Shown here piece by piece: positions 17,612 to 27,120 of a stretch of DNA of 64,000 nt. Position numbers and translations under genes: made by a program. Below the pieces are notes generated by a model, which was not told the origin of the DNA, made no database searches, and was given only the letters and a program-made list of their open reading frames with translations. Numbering within the stretch: position 1 is the first letter of the stretch; every line of letters begins with the position of its first letter. Origin of the DNA: Saprospiraceae bacterium (GTDB lineage: Bacteria > Bacteroidota > Bacteroidia > Chitinophagales > Saprospiraceae); contig JALHLK010000024.1 in assembly GCA_022844565.1 (NCBI GenBank), positions 1-64,000 on the forward strand, written 5' to 3'.

Positions 17612-18163
17612 ATGAAAATAATAATTTATGCTTTTCTTTTTTTACTATTAGGCAGTTGTAATCAATCGCCTGAAAAATCTTTGACCCAAATTAGTGAGCA
17701 AACGAAGCAAGAGGCAATTGCCACTTTAAAAAATTTTGCAAAAGTACGGACTGCTATACCACCAACCCCAAAAACATATTTAAATCTTTTTGCAAACGAT
17801 GAAAGATTTGTTATGGCAAGTGATTTTGGCTTTGAAACCGGTTATCAACAGTATTACGACAAGCGAAAAAATGACACAAATTACGCCCAACGATTAAATC
17901 CAGATTGGATAACTCTATTTGATTTAGATATTCATGATTTTAAAGTTAGCAAGCTTAATGACAATATACTACTCTACACTGCATTTTATGATGAATTTGT
18001 AGTTGCAAAATCAGGAGATACGCTCAAAACCAAAAACAACGTTATGCACGGAACACTTATCAGAATAAAAGGAGAATGGAAAATACTTAGTATGATGAAT
18101 GCACATCCAGGTGAAAACGAAAAAAGTGACTCTGAATTTGACGAGCGGAATCAAAAAAAGTAA
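17612..18163 (+). CDS. Small lipoprotein, SnoaL/DUF4440-like
   Basis: 183 residues from the ATG at 17612. A GTG 48 bases upstream is in frame, but the lipoprotein signal (FLFLLLGSC, Cys at about residue 16) begins at the ATG. The mature part (TLKNFAKVRTAIPP, then strands LNDNILLYTAFYDEF and RIKGEWKILSMMNAH) fits the NTF2-like cone of the SnoaL/DUF4440 superfamily, which often carries stress or immunity roles of unknown chemistry. It lies between attC-like hairpins 3 and 4. Confidence 0.65.
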   Translation: MKIIIYAFLFLLLGSCNQSPEKSLTQISEQTKQEAIATLKNFAKVRTAIPPTPKTYLNLFANDERFVMASDFGFETGYQQYYDKRKNDTNYAQRLNPDWITLFDLDIHDFKVSKLNDNILLYTAFYDEFVVAKSGDTLKTKNNVMHGTLIRIKGEWKILSMMNAHPGENEKSDSEFDERNQKK

Positions 18164-18214
18164 CATAATTCATGACTAATAATGACTAAACCAAATAAGA
18201 TGAAACAACGAACC

Positions 18215-18342
18215 GCTAACATGTGCTTTAATGAAGGTGTGGCAGCGTCACAACCTAGGAAGAGAGTCACTTATAGGAAGTTCAGTGCAACGTATGAGAT
18301 TCATTACAAAAATTCCACTCCATCATAAAGCACAACAACGTT
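18215..18342 (+). repeat. attC-like imperfect hairpin 4
   Basis: GTGCTTTA (18223-18230) pairs with TAAAGCAC (18326-18333). The stem continues TGA/TCA, GG/CC and GTGG/CCAC with single mismatches, about 17 pairs in all, enclosing about 70 bases. The left flank is CGCTAAC and the right AACAACGTT, so the terminal boxes are complementary (AAC/GTT). Confidence 0.5.
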
Positions 18343-18405
18343 CTCACCAATAAAATAAATTTGATCATGTGCTAACAATATAATAACTTTGAAAAAAATA
18401 TTCCC

Positions 18406-18645
18406 ATACAAACCAAAATAATACATATAGGAAATTCAAAGGGACTTCGGTGAAGTAAAACTATTTTGGAGGAGTATAATATTGGAGATACTGTAAATAT
18501 AAGAATGGAAGAAAAATTCATAATTATAGAACCAATTTCAAAACCACGATCCGATTGGGCTACATCTTTCAAAGAAATGAGAAAAAATGGACATGACGAA
18601 TTGGTAATTGATGACATTTTCGAAGAAGAAACAAATTGGGAATGA
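18406..18645 (+). pseudogene. MazE-type antitoxin with an in-frame TGA
   Basis: The frame reads TKIIHIGNSKGLR, stop, SKTILEEYNIGDTVNIR and on to a 46-residue acidic tail that ends at 18645. MazE/AbrB antitoxins read GNSKGLRIPKTIL here, so TGA at 18451-18453 replaces the Ile or Pro codon in the DNA-binding swapped hairpin. No ATG lies in frame upstream. The ATG at 18505 would give only the toxin-binding tail (MEEKFIIIEP...EETNWE). The stop overlaps the toxin start (ATGA), as in live mazEF pairs. Possibly a truncated antitoxin that still neutralises the toxin without DNA binding. Confidence 0.65.
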
Positions 18646-19028
18646 AAATTCGTCAAATCGAAATAGTACATGTCAATGTAGAACCAACATTGGGAAGTGA
18701 AATAAATAAGACGGTACCATATGTTGTAATAGCACCAGATGAAATGAATCATTATTTAAAGACTAACATAATTATTCCAATTACCTCAATGCTTAAAAAA
18801 ATATCCAACAAGAATAAGTATTCGTCTCAAAACGTAAAAGGAGTGGCAGCAGTTGATCAAATAAGAACTATTGATAAACTAAGAATTGTTAAAATCATTG
18901 GAAGCCTTGAAACCGATACAATAGTACAATTAAAGAAAACTATTGATGAAACGTATGTTAGTAAAAATATTGGTGGCAACAATCCACTGGACGTTACCAT
19001 GCAGTCTAAAAGGATAACCGTAACATGA
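18642..19028 (+). CDS. mazF: MazF/PemK-family endoribonuclease toxin
   Basis: 128 residues from the ATG at 18642; a TTG two codons earlier is in frame but less likely. The PemK/MazF core is present: VNVEPTLGSEINKTVPYVVIAPDEMN, IIIPITS and GVAAVDQIRTIDKLR. MazF toxins cut single-stranded RNA at short motifs and are neutralised by MazE. The ATG overlaps the antitoxin stop. The toxin stop (19026-19028) in turn overlaps the ATG of the DUF2339 gene, so toxin and envelope genes appear translationally coupled. Confidence 0.88.
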   Translation: MKIRQIEIVHVNVEPTLGSEINKTVPYVVIAPDEMNHYLKTNIIIPITSMLKKISNKNKYSSQNVKGVAAVDQIRTIDKLRIVKIIGSLETDTIVQLKKTIDETYVSKNIGGNNPLDVTMQSKRITVT

Positions 19029-21397
19029 TAGACAATAGCGATAAAATAAACCAACTCCTTGACAAGTTGAACATACTCTTGAAAAGACAAGACGACTTTA
19101 CTAGAGAAATTACCAATTTACAAACGGAGATTTATCGACTTAAAACACCCGAAACAGAGCAGATAACTAAGAAAGAAGCAGTAAAGCAGGACCTATCTAT
19201 TGTCGACACAGAAGTTGACATTAATATAGAAAAGATGACTGTTGAATACCAAACAACTCAACCACAAAAAGAACCACTCGAACAACCTTTCCCTCCAATA
19301 AACAAACCACCAAAAGGAAAATCTGACCTTGAAAAATTCATTGGAGAAAATTTAATCAACAAAATTGGCATTGCAATTACGGTCATCGGTGTTGCCATTG
19401 GAGCTAAATATTCCATTGAAAATGAATTAATAAGCCCATTAACAAGAATTATTCTAGGCTATTTGTTTGGGCTAGGATTGCTAGGATTTGGCATTAAATT
19501 AAAAAACAAGTACGAAAACTATAGTGCTGTACTAGTAAGTGGTGCAATGGCTATTATGTACTTTATAACATACTCAGCTTATGGTTTCTATAATTTGATT
19601 CCACAAGTAATGGCTTTTGCACTCATGGTAATTTTTACTGTGTTTACGGTAATAGCAGCCATCAATTACAATAGACAAATAATTGCACTTATCGGACTGG
19701 TTGGTGCATATGCTGTTCCATTCTTACTCAGTGAAGGCTCAGGAAAAGTAGCTGTTTTATTTACCTATATGGCAATAATAAACATTGGAATTCTTGCCAT
19801 TGCGTTTAAAAAATATTGGAAGCCGCTTTATTATGTTTCATTTGGTGTAACATGGCTCATATTCCTATCATGGTATGTTACAAACTATCAAACAAATCAA
19901 CATTTAGGCTTGGCTTTGGTATTTAGTTCTGTATTCTATGTCATATTCTATCTAACCTTTCTTGCTTACAAACTTCTTCAGAAAGAGAAATTTGTAATGA
20001 GCGACATTATTTTTTTAATGATTAATTCATTTGTCTTTTATGGAATAGGTTATACGATCCTAGATAGTCACCAAACAGGTCGACAGCTATTAGGACTGTT
20101 TACCTTGCTTAATGCTGTAGTTCATTTTGTAGCAAGTGTTGTAATTTATAGACAAAAACTAGACGACAAAAACATTCATTATTTGATTGCAGGATTGGTG
20201 CTTATTTTCATTACCATAGCGGTGCCTGTGCAACTAGATGGTAATTGGGTTACATTAATGTGGGCTGGTGAAGCGGCACTATTATTTTGGATTGGGAGAA
20301 CTAAAAATGTTACGTTTTATGAAAAACTTTCATACCCCTTAATGATTTTGGCTTTTTTTAGTATATTACAAGATTGGGGTAATGTCTATGGCTTTTACAA
20401 TCCTGAAAATCCTTCGTCAAGAATTACACCTATTTTAAATGTAAATTTTCTTACCTCCCTATTATTTATTGCAGCTTTCGTGTTTATCAATGTGCTGAAT
20501 CAGAAAAAGCAATATGCTTCATATTTAGCAACTCCAAAAGGAATTTTTAAAATTATTTCTTTTGCTATTCCAGCTATTCTGATCTTTGCAATTTACTACA
20601 CATTTAGAATGGAAATTGCTAATTACTGGGATCAACTCTATACCGATTCGGCAATTAAAATTAATCCAGAAAATCAAGAGTACCCTACCTATTACTGGAA
20701 TAATGACTTAACGTGGTTCAAAGAAATTTGGGTAATTAATTACTCTTTGCTTTTCGTTTCCATTTTGACCTTTGTTAATCTTAAAAAATTAAAAAATCAG
20801 CAATTGGGGTTGATTAACCTTGGCTTAATTGTATTAGCTCTTGTTGTCTTTTTAACCCAAGGACTATATAATCTAAGCGAGCTTCGCAATAACTATTTGG
20901 GACAAATTTTATCAGATTATTACCAAAGAGGACCACTTAATTTGTGGATGAGATACATTTCATTTTCATTTGTTGCATTGACACTTTATTCCAGTTATAA
21001 ATACATCAAAGAAGTGTCTACGCAAAGCAATGTTACGGTAGCGTTTGAACTCCTTTTGCATATGACTATCCTATGGATTGCAAGTAGTGAATTAATAAAC
21101 TGGATGGATATTTTCAAATCAGAACAATCTAATAAACTTGGATTGAGTATACTATGGGGTATATATTCACTATTCTTAATTGCTTTTGGAATTTGGAAAA
21201 AGAATAGGCTTTTGCGAATAGGAGCAATAGCCTTGTTTGGTATTACCCTTATCAAGCTATTTTTCTACGATATTTCACATCTTAACACTATAGCAAAGAC
21301 AATCGTGTTCGTATCCTTGGGTATATTGCTTTTAATTATCTCATTTTTATATAACAAGTACAAAATCCTTATATCAGATGATGAAGCCGATAACTAA
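19025..21397 (+). CDS. DUF2339 polytopic membrane protein
   Basis: 790 residues. A coiled-coil-like N-terminal segment (about 1-60, INQLLDKLNILLKRQDDFTREI) precedes a linker and then more than twenty hydrophobic segments from about residue 105. The motif LEKFIGENLINKIGIAI opens the membrane part in DUF2339 proteins. These very large membrane proteins of unknown function often pair with DUF3999 proteins, as here: the next gene starts 20 bases inside this one. Upstream overlap with the mazF stop (ATGA) suggests one transcript. Inner membrane. Confidence 0.85.
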   Translation: MIDNSDKINQLLDKLNILLKRQDDFTREITNLQTEIYRLKTPETEQITKKEAVKQDLSIVDTEVDINIEKMTVEYQTTQPQKEPLEQPFPPINKPPKGKSDLEKFIGENLINKIGIAITVIGVAIGAKYSIENELISPLTRIILGYLFGLGLLGFGIKLKNKYENYSAVLVSGAMAIMYFITYSAYGFYNLIPQVMAFALMVIFTVFTVIAAINYNRQIIALIGLVGAYAVPFLLSEGSGKVAVLFTYMAIINIGILAIAFKKYWKPLYYVSFGVTWLIFLSWYVTNYQTNQHLGLALVFSSVFYVIFYLTFLAYKLLQKEKFVMSDIIFLMINSFVFYGIGYTILDSHQTGRQLLGLFTLLNAVVHFVASVVIYRQKLDDKNIHYLIAGLVLIFITIAVPVQLDGNWVTLMWAGEAALLFWIGRTKNVTFYEKLSYPLMILAFFSILQDWGNVYGFYNPENPSSRITPILNVNFLTSLLFIAAFVFINVLNQKKQYASYLATPKGIFKIISFAIPAILIFAIYYTFRMEIANYWDQLYTDSAIKINPENQEYPTYYWNNDLTWFKEIWVINYSLLFVSILTFVNLKKLKNQQLGLINLGLIVLALVVFLTQGLYNLSELRNNYLGQILSDYYQRGPLNLWMRYISFSFVALTLYSSYKYIKEVSTQSNVTVAFELLLHMTILWIASSELINWMDIFKSEQSNKLGLSILWGIYSLFLIAFGIWKKNRLLRIGAIALFGITLIKLFFYDISHLNTIAKTIVFVSLGILLLIISFLYNKYKILISDDEADN

Positions 21398-22613
21398 AGT
21401 ACTTAGCATACTGTCAATCCTGTATTGTTCCAATTGCTATGGACAAATGGAAGCATACAATTTTAAGCGTGAATTAAAAGGAATTTCAGAACAATGGCAC
21501 AAAATTATTCTTCCTGACGAAGTTTTCGGAAAAATTTCACAGGAGTTAACCGACATTAGAATTTTTGGAGTAACAGCAAGCAAAGATACTATTGAAGCTC
21601 CTTATATTCTTCGATTAGCAAGTGAGAAAACATACAGCAAAGACGTTCCGTTTAAAACCAGCAACATTGCTCATACTGACATGGGTCATTATTTCACTTT
21701 TGAAATCCCAACTATTGAATCCATTAATCAAATCAAACTCGATTTTAAGCAGAAAAATTTTGACTGGCGAGTTAAACTGGAAGGAAGTCAAAATCAGCGT
21801 GAATTGTATACTGTTTTAGAGAATTATCGAATTTTATCTATAAAAAACGAAATGACGGACTATCAATTCACCAAATTAACTTTTCCTAGTTCTAAATATC
21901 GTTATTTCAGACTGTTCATTGACACTAAAGAAAAACCTGAATTGATTTCAGCAAGTATTACACAACAAGAAATTTCAAACGGAACTTTCAGAAATTATAG
22001 CATTAAGAGATTTAATAAACAGGAAAAAAAGGAAACTAAACAAACCGAAATTGATATTGAATTACAAATGTCTGTTCCGATAAGTTATTTAAAAATAAAT
22101 ATTAAAGATTCATTCGACTACTACCGACCAATAACTATTAAATATCTCAATGACAGCACCAAAACAGAACAAGGTTGGAAGTATAATTATAACACATTGA
22201 CATCTGGGACACTAAATTCGGTTGAAAAAAATGAATTTAAGTTCAGTAGTAAGACTGTGAGGAAATTAAAAATACTCATTCACAATCAAGACAATCAACC
22301 CTTGACTTTAGGCACTTTAAATGTAAAGGGATATGAACATGAAATACTTGCTCGATTTACTGAACAAGCCTCTTACTTTTTGGCATACGGAAGTATAATA
22401 GCAGCAAGACCTAACTATGACATTGACCGGTTTACTGACAAAGTTCCAATGACACTAACAACATTAGACATAGGTGACGAATTGATCATTGAAAAAGACC
22501 AGGTTTCTGAAATAACCCCACTTTTTCAAAACAAAACTTGGCTGTGGGGAATCATAAGTTTGACAATTTTTGTACTAGGATGGTTTACGATAAAAATGAT
22601 GAGAAAAGTATAG
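21378..22613 (+). CDS. DUF3999-family exported protein
   Basis: 411 residues with a signal peptide (about 1-22, ending CYGQ), a large exported region and one C-terminal membrane anchor (WGIISLTIFVLGWFTIKMM). The order fits DUF3999: strands with IRIFGVTASKDTIEAPYIL early and DIGDELIIEKDQ before the anchor. It is the standard partner of DUF2339; the two probably form an envelope complex of unknown role. Starts 20 bases upstream of the DUF2339 stop. Last gene of the accessory block. Confidence 0.8.
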   Translation: MMKPITKVLSILSILYCSNCYGQMEAYNFKRELKGISEQWHKIILPDEVFGKISQELTDIRIFGVTASKDTIEAPYILRLASEKTYSKDVPFKTSNIAHTDMGHYFTFEIPTIESINQIKLDFKQKNFDWRVKLEGSQNQRELYTVLENYRILSIKNEMTDYQFTKLTFPSSKYRYFRLFIDTKEKPELISASITQQEISNGTFRNYSIKRFNKQEKKETKQTEIDIELQMSVPISYLKINIKDSFDYYRPITIKYLNDSTKTEQGWKYNYNTLTSGTLNSVEKNEFKFSSKTVRKLKILIHNQDNQPLTLGTLNVKGYEHEILARFTEQASYFLAYGSIIAARPNYDIDRFTDKVPMTLTTLDIGDELIIEKDQVSEITPLFQNKTWLWGIISLTIFVLGWFTIKMMRKV

Positions 22614-22922
22614 CAATGTGTGGTAATATTAGTGCTTCTAATTATTGGGGTTAGTAAATTGTACAGCTCGTATATATTGTATCAATGTCCTTTATTAACC
22701 AAAATCGTGATTCGCTTTTTATGTTTTCGCTAATTTCGGTAAGACAAACAGGATTACAAACTTTTGGACTTGCTTTTGCTTAAGAATTTTAGTTTTTGCC
22801 TTAATTTCATTATTTAAAAATTAAAAAGTTCTGGAAAGAAATTACTATCCGATTTTCTATAATTTTATTCTACATTTTGTACCGTTAAGATAGACTTAAC
22901 TACAGAATGTCAAAGTTTTTCT

Positions 22923-22972
22923 ATTATAAATAAGTCATTAATATCGTTGGCAACGATATAGATATTTATAAT
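22923..22972. repeat. Nested dyad symmetry, about 19 pairs
   Basis: ATTATAAATA (22923-22932) pairs with TATTTATAAT (22963-22972). Inside, ATATCGTTG (22941-22949) pairs with CAACGATAT (22951-22959) around a single G. Unpaired spacers are 8 and 3 bases. No T run follows. Confidence 0.6.
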
Positions 22973-23094
22973 TGGAGGTTCTACTATAAATTTAATAGAA
23001 AGATCAGAAATTAAGGGACAAAACATAAACCACTTTACGAGACCCTTTTGAACAATTTAAAAGGTACACTTTTTTTTAGAGCTAATAGCTCACC

Positions 23095-23113
23095 GCTCAA
23101 GGCTAATAGCTTT
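23095..23113 (-). repeat. Dispersed 19-base repeat (inverted copy)
   Basis: Exact reverse complement of the sequence at 1310-1328. A second half-copy, AGAGCTAATAGCTC, lies just before it. Confidence 0.7.
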
Positions 23114-23125
23114 AAACCGATCACC

Positions 23126-25081
23126 CTATTTAAACTTCCACCTTACAAACGCCTCCATCGCCTCATATTCTGCAAGCCCTAATTGATTGTACAATAAGGC
23201 TGTGTCTCTGTTTCTGTCCTCTGCACGCTGCCAAAACTCTCTTTCATCATCACCTGGGAAAACAGGTTGATCTTTTTGAGATTGGTGCATAAAGATGGCT
23301 TTTCTTTTCTTAAGTACTTCGTCAGGACTGATAGGCACTGCCATCTCAATTTCGTCAACTGGCCATTCATGCCATGCACCACGGTACATCCATAAGTAGC
23401 AGTCGTTCCACCATTTTTCTGACCTGGTTCTTTCAAAAGCTTCAAATATCGCGTCTAAACATACTCTATGGGTACCATGTGGATCTGCCAAATCTCCGGC
23501 AGCATATACTTGATGTGGCTTTACTTCGTTGAGTAAATCCATGATGATATTGATGTCTTGGTCTGTAATGTTATTCTTTCTTACCCCACCAGTCTCATAA
23601 AATGGCATATCCAAAAAGTGAATATTCTTTGGAGATACCCCACAGTACAATGCTCCACTCCTTGCTTCTTGTCTTCTGATGAGGCCTTTTACCATTCGCA
23701 ATTCTTTGATATCCTTGTCATTTGAAGACTTTTTATCTAAAAACTTTGAGATTTTATTGACAGCAGTATCTACATCTGTACTGTCTAATCCACTCGCTTG
23801 CACGTATTCCTGCATGAAGGAGGCATATCGCCATGCATCTACATCATGTACTGCAATATTGCCAGATACTTGGTATGCGATATGGACTTCATGACCTTGT
23901 TGTACCAATCTTAGTAAGGTACCCCCCATCGATATTACGTCATCATCGGGATGTGGACTGAAGATGATCACTCTTTTCTTAGCGGGCTGGGCTCTTTCTG
24001 GTCGGTTGGTATCGTCAGCATTGGGTTTACCACCCGGCCAACCTGTGATGGTATGTTGGAGTTTATTAAAGATTTTGATATTGAGTTGATAGCAGGTTGT
24101 GTGTAATGCTATTAACTCCGAAAGACCATTTTTAATATAATCATCGTCTCTCAATTTTAAGATTGGCTTATTTATTTTTAACGACAACCAGATGATCGCT
24201 TTGGCCGTTAGATTGTCGTCCCAATTGCAAATACCTGCCAGCCAAGGTGTATTAATTTTTGTTAAATCTGAGGCCGCAGCATGATCTAAGTAATATTTTA
24301 CATTAGGATGAGATTGAAGAAATGTTGCAGGGATGATCTCTGTCACTTCTCCTTCAATAGCCTGTTGACTTATTTCAGATTTATGACTACCCCAAGCCAT
24401 GATAAATATCTGCTTTGCCTTTAGGATGGTACTTATACCCATCGTGATAGCTCTATAAGGCACATCATCTTCCTTACCAAAGTCTTTGATCGCATCACGT
24501 CTTGTCAGGTGGTCCAATTTGACGAGCCGAGTCTTTGAACTCAGCCAAGAACCAGGCTCATTAAAACCTATATGCCCCGTGCGACCAATACCTAAAATTT
24601 GGACATCAATCCCTCCGTAAAAATCAATTTTTTTATCATATTCTTGGCAAAAAGCCTCTACGTATTCTATCGGTAAATCACCATTTGGAATATGGATGTT
24701 TTCTTTTTTAATATCAATGTGATTGAAAAGATATTCATTCATAAACTTTACATACGATTGCTCGGAGTCAGGTTTCATGGGGTAATATTCATCCAAATTA
24801 AATGTTATTACGTTATAAAACGAAAGTCCTTCTTCCTTGTGCATTCTCACCAATTCATTATATACTTTAATAGGTGACGAACCTGTGGCTAAACCAAGGA
24901 CAATATGATCATTGTCTTGTTGCTTATGTTTGATTCTTAAAGCTATGTAATGTGCTATATTGATGGCACCATCGTCTGCATTATCCCATATTTTAATTGG
25001 AATTTTCTCAAAGGTCTTTAATTGATACTTTAGAGTTCCCGCTGACTCTACTGGATTAACATTTTTTGTTTTTGTTGCCAT
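23126..25081 (-). CDS. nagB: Glucosamine-6-phosphate deaminase fused to a PIG-L (LmbE-like) domain
   Basis: 651 residues. Residues 1-310 are NagB: it converts glucosamine-6-phosphate to fructose-6-phosphate and ammonia. Motifs: LGLATGSSPIKVYNEL, FNLDEYYPM, GIGRTGHIGFNEPGS and the TMGISTI loop. Residues 370-651 are a PIG-L/LmbE metal-dependent deacetylase-like domain with SPHPDDD near residue 375 and HGTHR later. The fusion is a recurrent Bacteroidota architecture, where the second domain could remove acetyl groups from amino-sugar substrates; that is inference. It stands alone here. Confidence 0.93.
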   Translation of the reverse strand: MATKTKNVNPVESAGTLKYQLKTFEKIPIKIWDNADDGAINIAHYIALRIKHKQQDNDHIVLGLATGSSPIKVYNELVRMHKEEGLSFYNVITFNLDEYYPMKPDSEQSYVKFMNEYLFNHIDIKKENIHIPNGDLPIEYVEAFCQEYDKKIDFYGGIDVQILGIGRTGHIGFNEPGSWLSSKTRLVKLDHLTRRDAIKDFGKEDDVPYRAITMGISTILKAKQIFIMAWGSHKSEISQQAIEGEVTEIIPATFLQSHPNVKYYLDHAAASDLTKINTPWLAGICNWDDNLTAKAIIWLSLKINKPILKLRDDDYIKNGLSELIALHTTCYQLNIKIFNKLQHTITGWPGGKPNADDTNRPERAQPAKKRVIIFSPHPDDDVISMGGTLLRLVQQGHEVHIAYQVSGNIAVHDVDAWRYASFMQEYVQASGLDSTDVDTAVNKISKFLDKKSSNDKDIKELRMVKGLIRRQEARSGALYCGVSPKNIHFLDMPFYETGGVRKNNITDQDINIIMDLLNEVKPHQVYAAGDLADPHGTHRVCLDAIFEAFERTRSEKWWNDCYLWMYRGAWHEWPVDEIEMAVPISPDEVLKKRKAIFMHQSQKDQPVFPGDDEREFWQRAEDRNRDTALLYNQLGLAEYEAMEAFVRWKFK

Positions 25082-25361
25082 ATTTCCCTTTTTAAATATC
25101 TATCTTTGATTTAGTCCTGCAAAAATAGTGCTAAAATTTGATATTTTTAACGTGTGCGTGCACATATTCAATTAAATCTTCAAATTTTGCTTCTATTTGG
25201 CTTGTTTTTATCAAAATATCGTAAATAATTAATAAATTGGCAATCTATAGTACTCAAATTTTGAGCTTAAAAAACAAATTCCTAATGTGACTCATGTAAC
25301 CAAATCATCACTAAAATAGTAATTACTTTTGTGCTATTAAATAATTATAAAATCGTATACC

Positions 25362-26768
25362 ATGCAAGTAGAACAAATTTATACCGGGTGCCTAGCACAT
25401 GCTGCCTATTATCTTGAAAATAATGGTGAAGCTGCAATTTTTGACCCATTGAGAGAAGTACAACCCTATATCGATAGAGCCATTGCCTCGAATGCAAAGA
25501 TAAAATATGTTTTTTTGACCCATTTTCATGCTGACTTTGTGAGTGGTCATTTGGATTTAGCTAAGAAAACAGGTGCTCAAATAGTTTATGGCCCCACTGC
25601 AAAACCAGCGTATGAGATCATCAGCGCAGAAGATAATCAAATATTTAAAGTAGGTGACTATAGTGTAAAGGTGATCCACACTCCTGGGCACACAATGGAA
25701 AGTACAACCTATATGTTGATAGATGAAAATCAAAAAGAATATGGCTTAATCACAGGTGATACCCTATTCATTGGTGATGTAGGAAGGCCTGACCTAGCGC
25801 AGCATGTGATCGCTGATCTTACTGAAGAAAAATTAGCTAGGCATTTATACAAATCATTGACAAATAAGATTTTGCCTTTGAGTGATGACTTGATTGTATA
25901 TCCAAATCATGGTGCAGGTAGTGCTTGTGGCAAAAATATGAGTAAAGAGACCACTGACACTTTAGGTAATCAGAAGAAAGTAAATTATGCATTACAGCCA
26001 ATGTCTGAAGACGAGTTTGTAAAACAAATTCTGACAGGTCTTACTGCACCTCCGCAATATTTCCCTCAAAATGTGCTCATGAATATCAAAGGATATGAAA
26101 GCCTAGATACGGTAATGTCTAAAGGACAATCTCCCCTTAGCCCGTTGGCGTTTGAACTTTTGGCCAATGAACACAACGCACTTGTATTGGATACGAGAGA
26201 TGCGGAAGTTTTTGCACGAGGATTTATCCCAAATAGTATTAATATTGGTTTAAATGGAAGTTTTGCCCCATGGATAGGTGAGATGATTCCTGATATAAAG
26301 CAAGAAATATTGCTCGTTACCGATCCAGGTCATGAAGAAGAGACGATGATCAGGTTGTCTAGAATTGGATATGATGGTACAATTGGATATCTTGAAGGAG
26401 GCTTTGAAGCTTGGAAATCTGCAGGTAAAGAATTTGATGTAGTCAATCGTATTTCTGAAGACGATTTTGAGCAAAAATTTTCTGAACAATTACTTATTGA
26501 TGTTAGAAAGAAAAGTGAATTCGATAGCGAACACATTATTGGTGCAATCAATGTGCCTTTAAATCAAATCAACCAAAATTTATCTCAGTTTCCAAAAGAC
26601 AAACCTTTTGTAATCCATTGTGCAGGCGGATATAGAAGCATGATCGCAGCTTCCATTTTAAAACAAAGAGGATGGGACAATTTCGTAGATGTAAATACCG
26701 GCTTTGTAGGCCTAGCTAAAACCAAACTTGCAAAGTCAGAATTTGTTTGTCCAACTACGATGTTGTAG
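25362..26768 (+). CDS. ETHE1-like metallo-beta-lactamase-fold persulfide dioxygenase with two rhodanese domains
   Basis: 468 residues. Residues 1-230 are an MBL-fold domain with the HFHADFVSGH metal motif (His54, His56, Asp58, His63), HTPGHTMES and GDTLFIGDVGRPDL, the pattern of ETHE1/PRF persulfide dioxygenases that oxidise glutathione persulfide to sulfite. Two rhodanese domains follow. The first (about 265-355) has no Cys in its active loop (TDPGHEEET) and is probably inactive. The second has Cys near residue 421 (HCAGGYRS). Stand-alone transcription unit with a terminator downstream. Role: sulfide and sulfane-sulfur handling. Confidence 0.88.
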   Translation: MQVEQIYTGCLAHAAYYLENNGEAAIFDPLREVQPYIDRAIASNAKIKYVFLTHFHADFVSGHLDLAKKTGAQIVYGPTAKPAYEIISAEDNQIFKVGDYSVKVIHTPGHTMESTTYMLIDENQKEYGLITGDTLFIGDVGRPDLAQHVIADLTEEKLARHLYKSLTNKILPLSDDLIVYPNHGAGSACGKNMSKETTDTLGNQKKVNYALQPMSEDEFVKQILTGLTAPPQYFPQNVLMNIKGYESLDTVMSKGQSPLSPLAFELLANEHNALVLDTRDAEVFARGFIPNSINIGLNGSFAPWIGEMIPDIKQEILLVTDPGHEEETMIRLSRIGYDGTIGYLEGGFEAWKSAGKEFDVVNRISEDDFEQKFSEQLLIDVRKKSEFDSEHIIGAINVPLNQINQNLSQFPKDKPFVIHCAGGYRSMIAASILKQRGWDNFVDVNTGFVGLAKTKLAKSEFVCPTTML

Positions 26769-26805
26769 AATAATTGATTTATTAAAATTATTGGTTTTTT
26801 TTTTG

Positions 26806-26846
26806 TTCCTATAGTAGTTATTGATGACTGCTATAGGAATTTTTTT
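26806..26846 (+). terminator. Intrinsic terminator of the MBL-rhodanese gene
   Basis: TTCCTATAG (26806-26814) pairs exactly with CTATAGGAA (26831-26839), with an inner AGT/ACT, followed by TTTTTTT. Confidence 0.85.
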
Positions 26847-26899
26847 TCACCCATTTTTGAAAAGGTGTTAAAACCCGAATTACGCATTAGAAATTTACC

Positions 26900-27016
26900 G
26901 TGTAGGATAACATCAAACGTTGTGAACTGAAAGAAAATATAAACTACCTTACTTACAGTTGTAATAGCTGTGACGGGGTGCCACAGTTCAAAACTAAATT
27001 GACTTGCGGTCAATTT
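26900..27016 (+). repeat. Repeat R1 (second copy)
   Basis: GTAGGATA..CATCAAACGTTGTGAA (26902-26926) matches the first half of R1 at 11914-11939 with a few changes. A TGAACTG/CAGTTCA pair follows, then the hairpin AAATTGAC (26996-27003)/GTCAATTT (27009-27016) around TTGCG, equivalent to the second R1 hairpin. It lies between the terminator above and the minus-strand gene at 27196. Confidence 0.55.
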
Positions 27017-27120
27017 TTAACGTTTTTCATGTCCTCAATGCAGCTTTGGCAGCTAAAATTATTGGAGGAGCTAAAATCCAGTTGGTTTTAGTTCGCAGCT
27101 AAATTGATATTTCGTATATC

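Larger units (their letters stand above)
22614..23125. other. Intergenic region with a strong dyad and a dispersed repeat
   Basis: 512 bases between convergent genes. It holds the 18-to-19-pair dyad at 22923-22972 and a copy of the 19-base repeat at 23095-23113. No reading frame of note. Confidence 0.6.
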
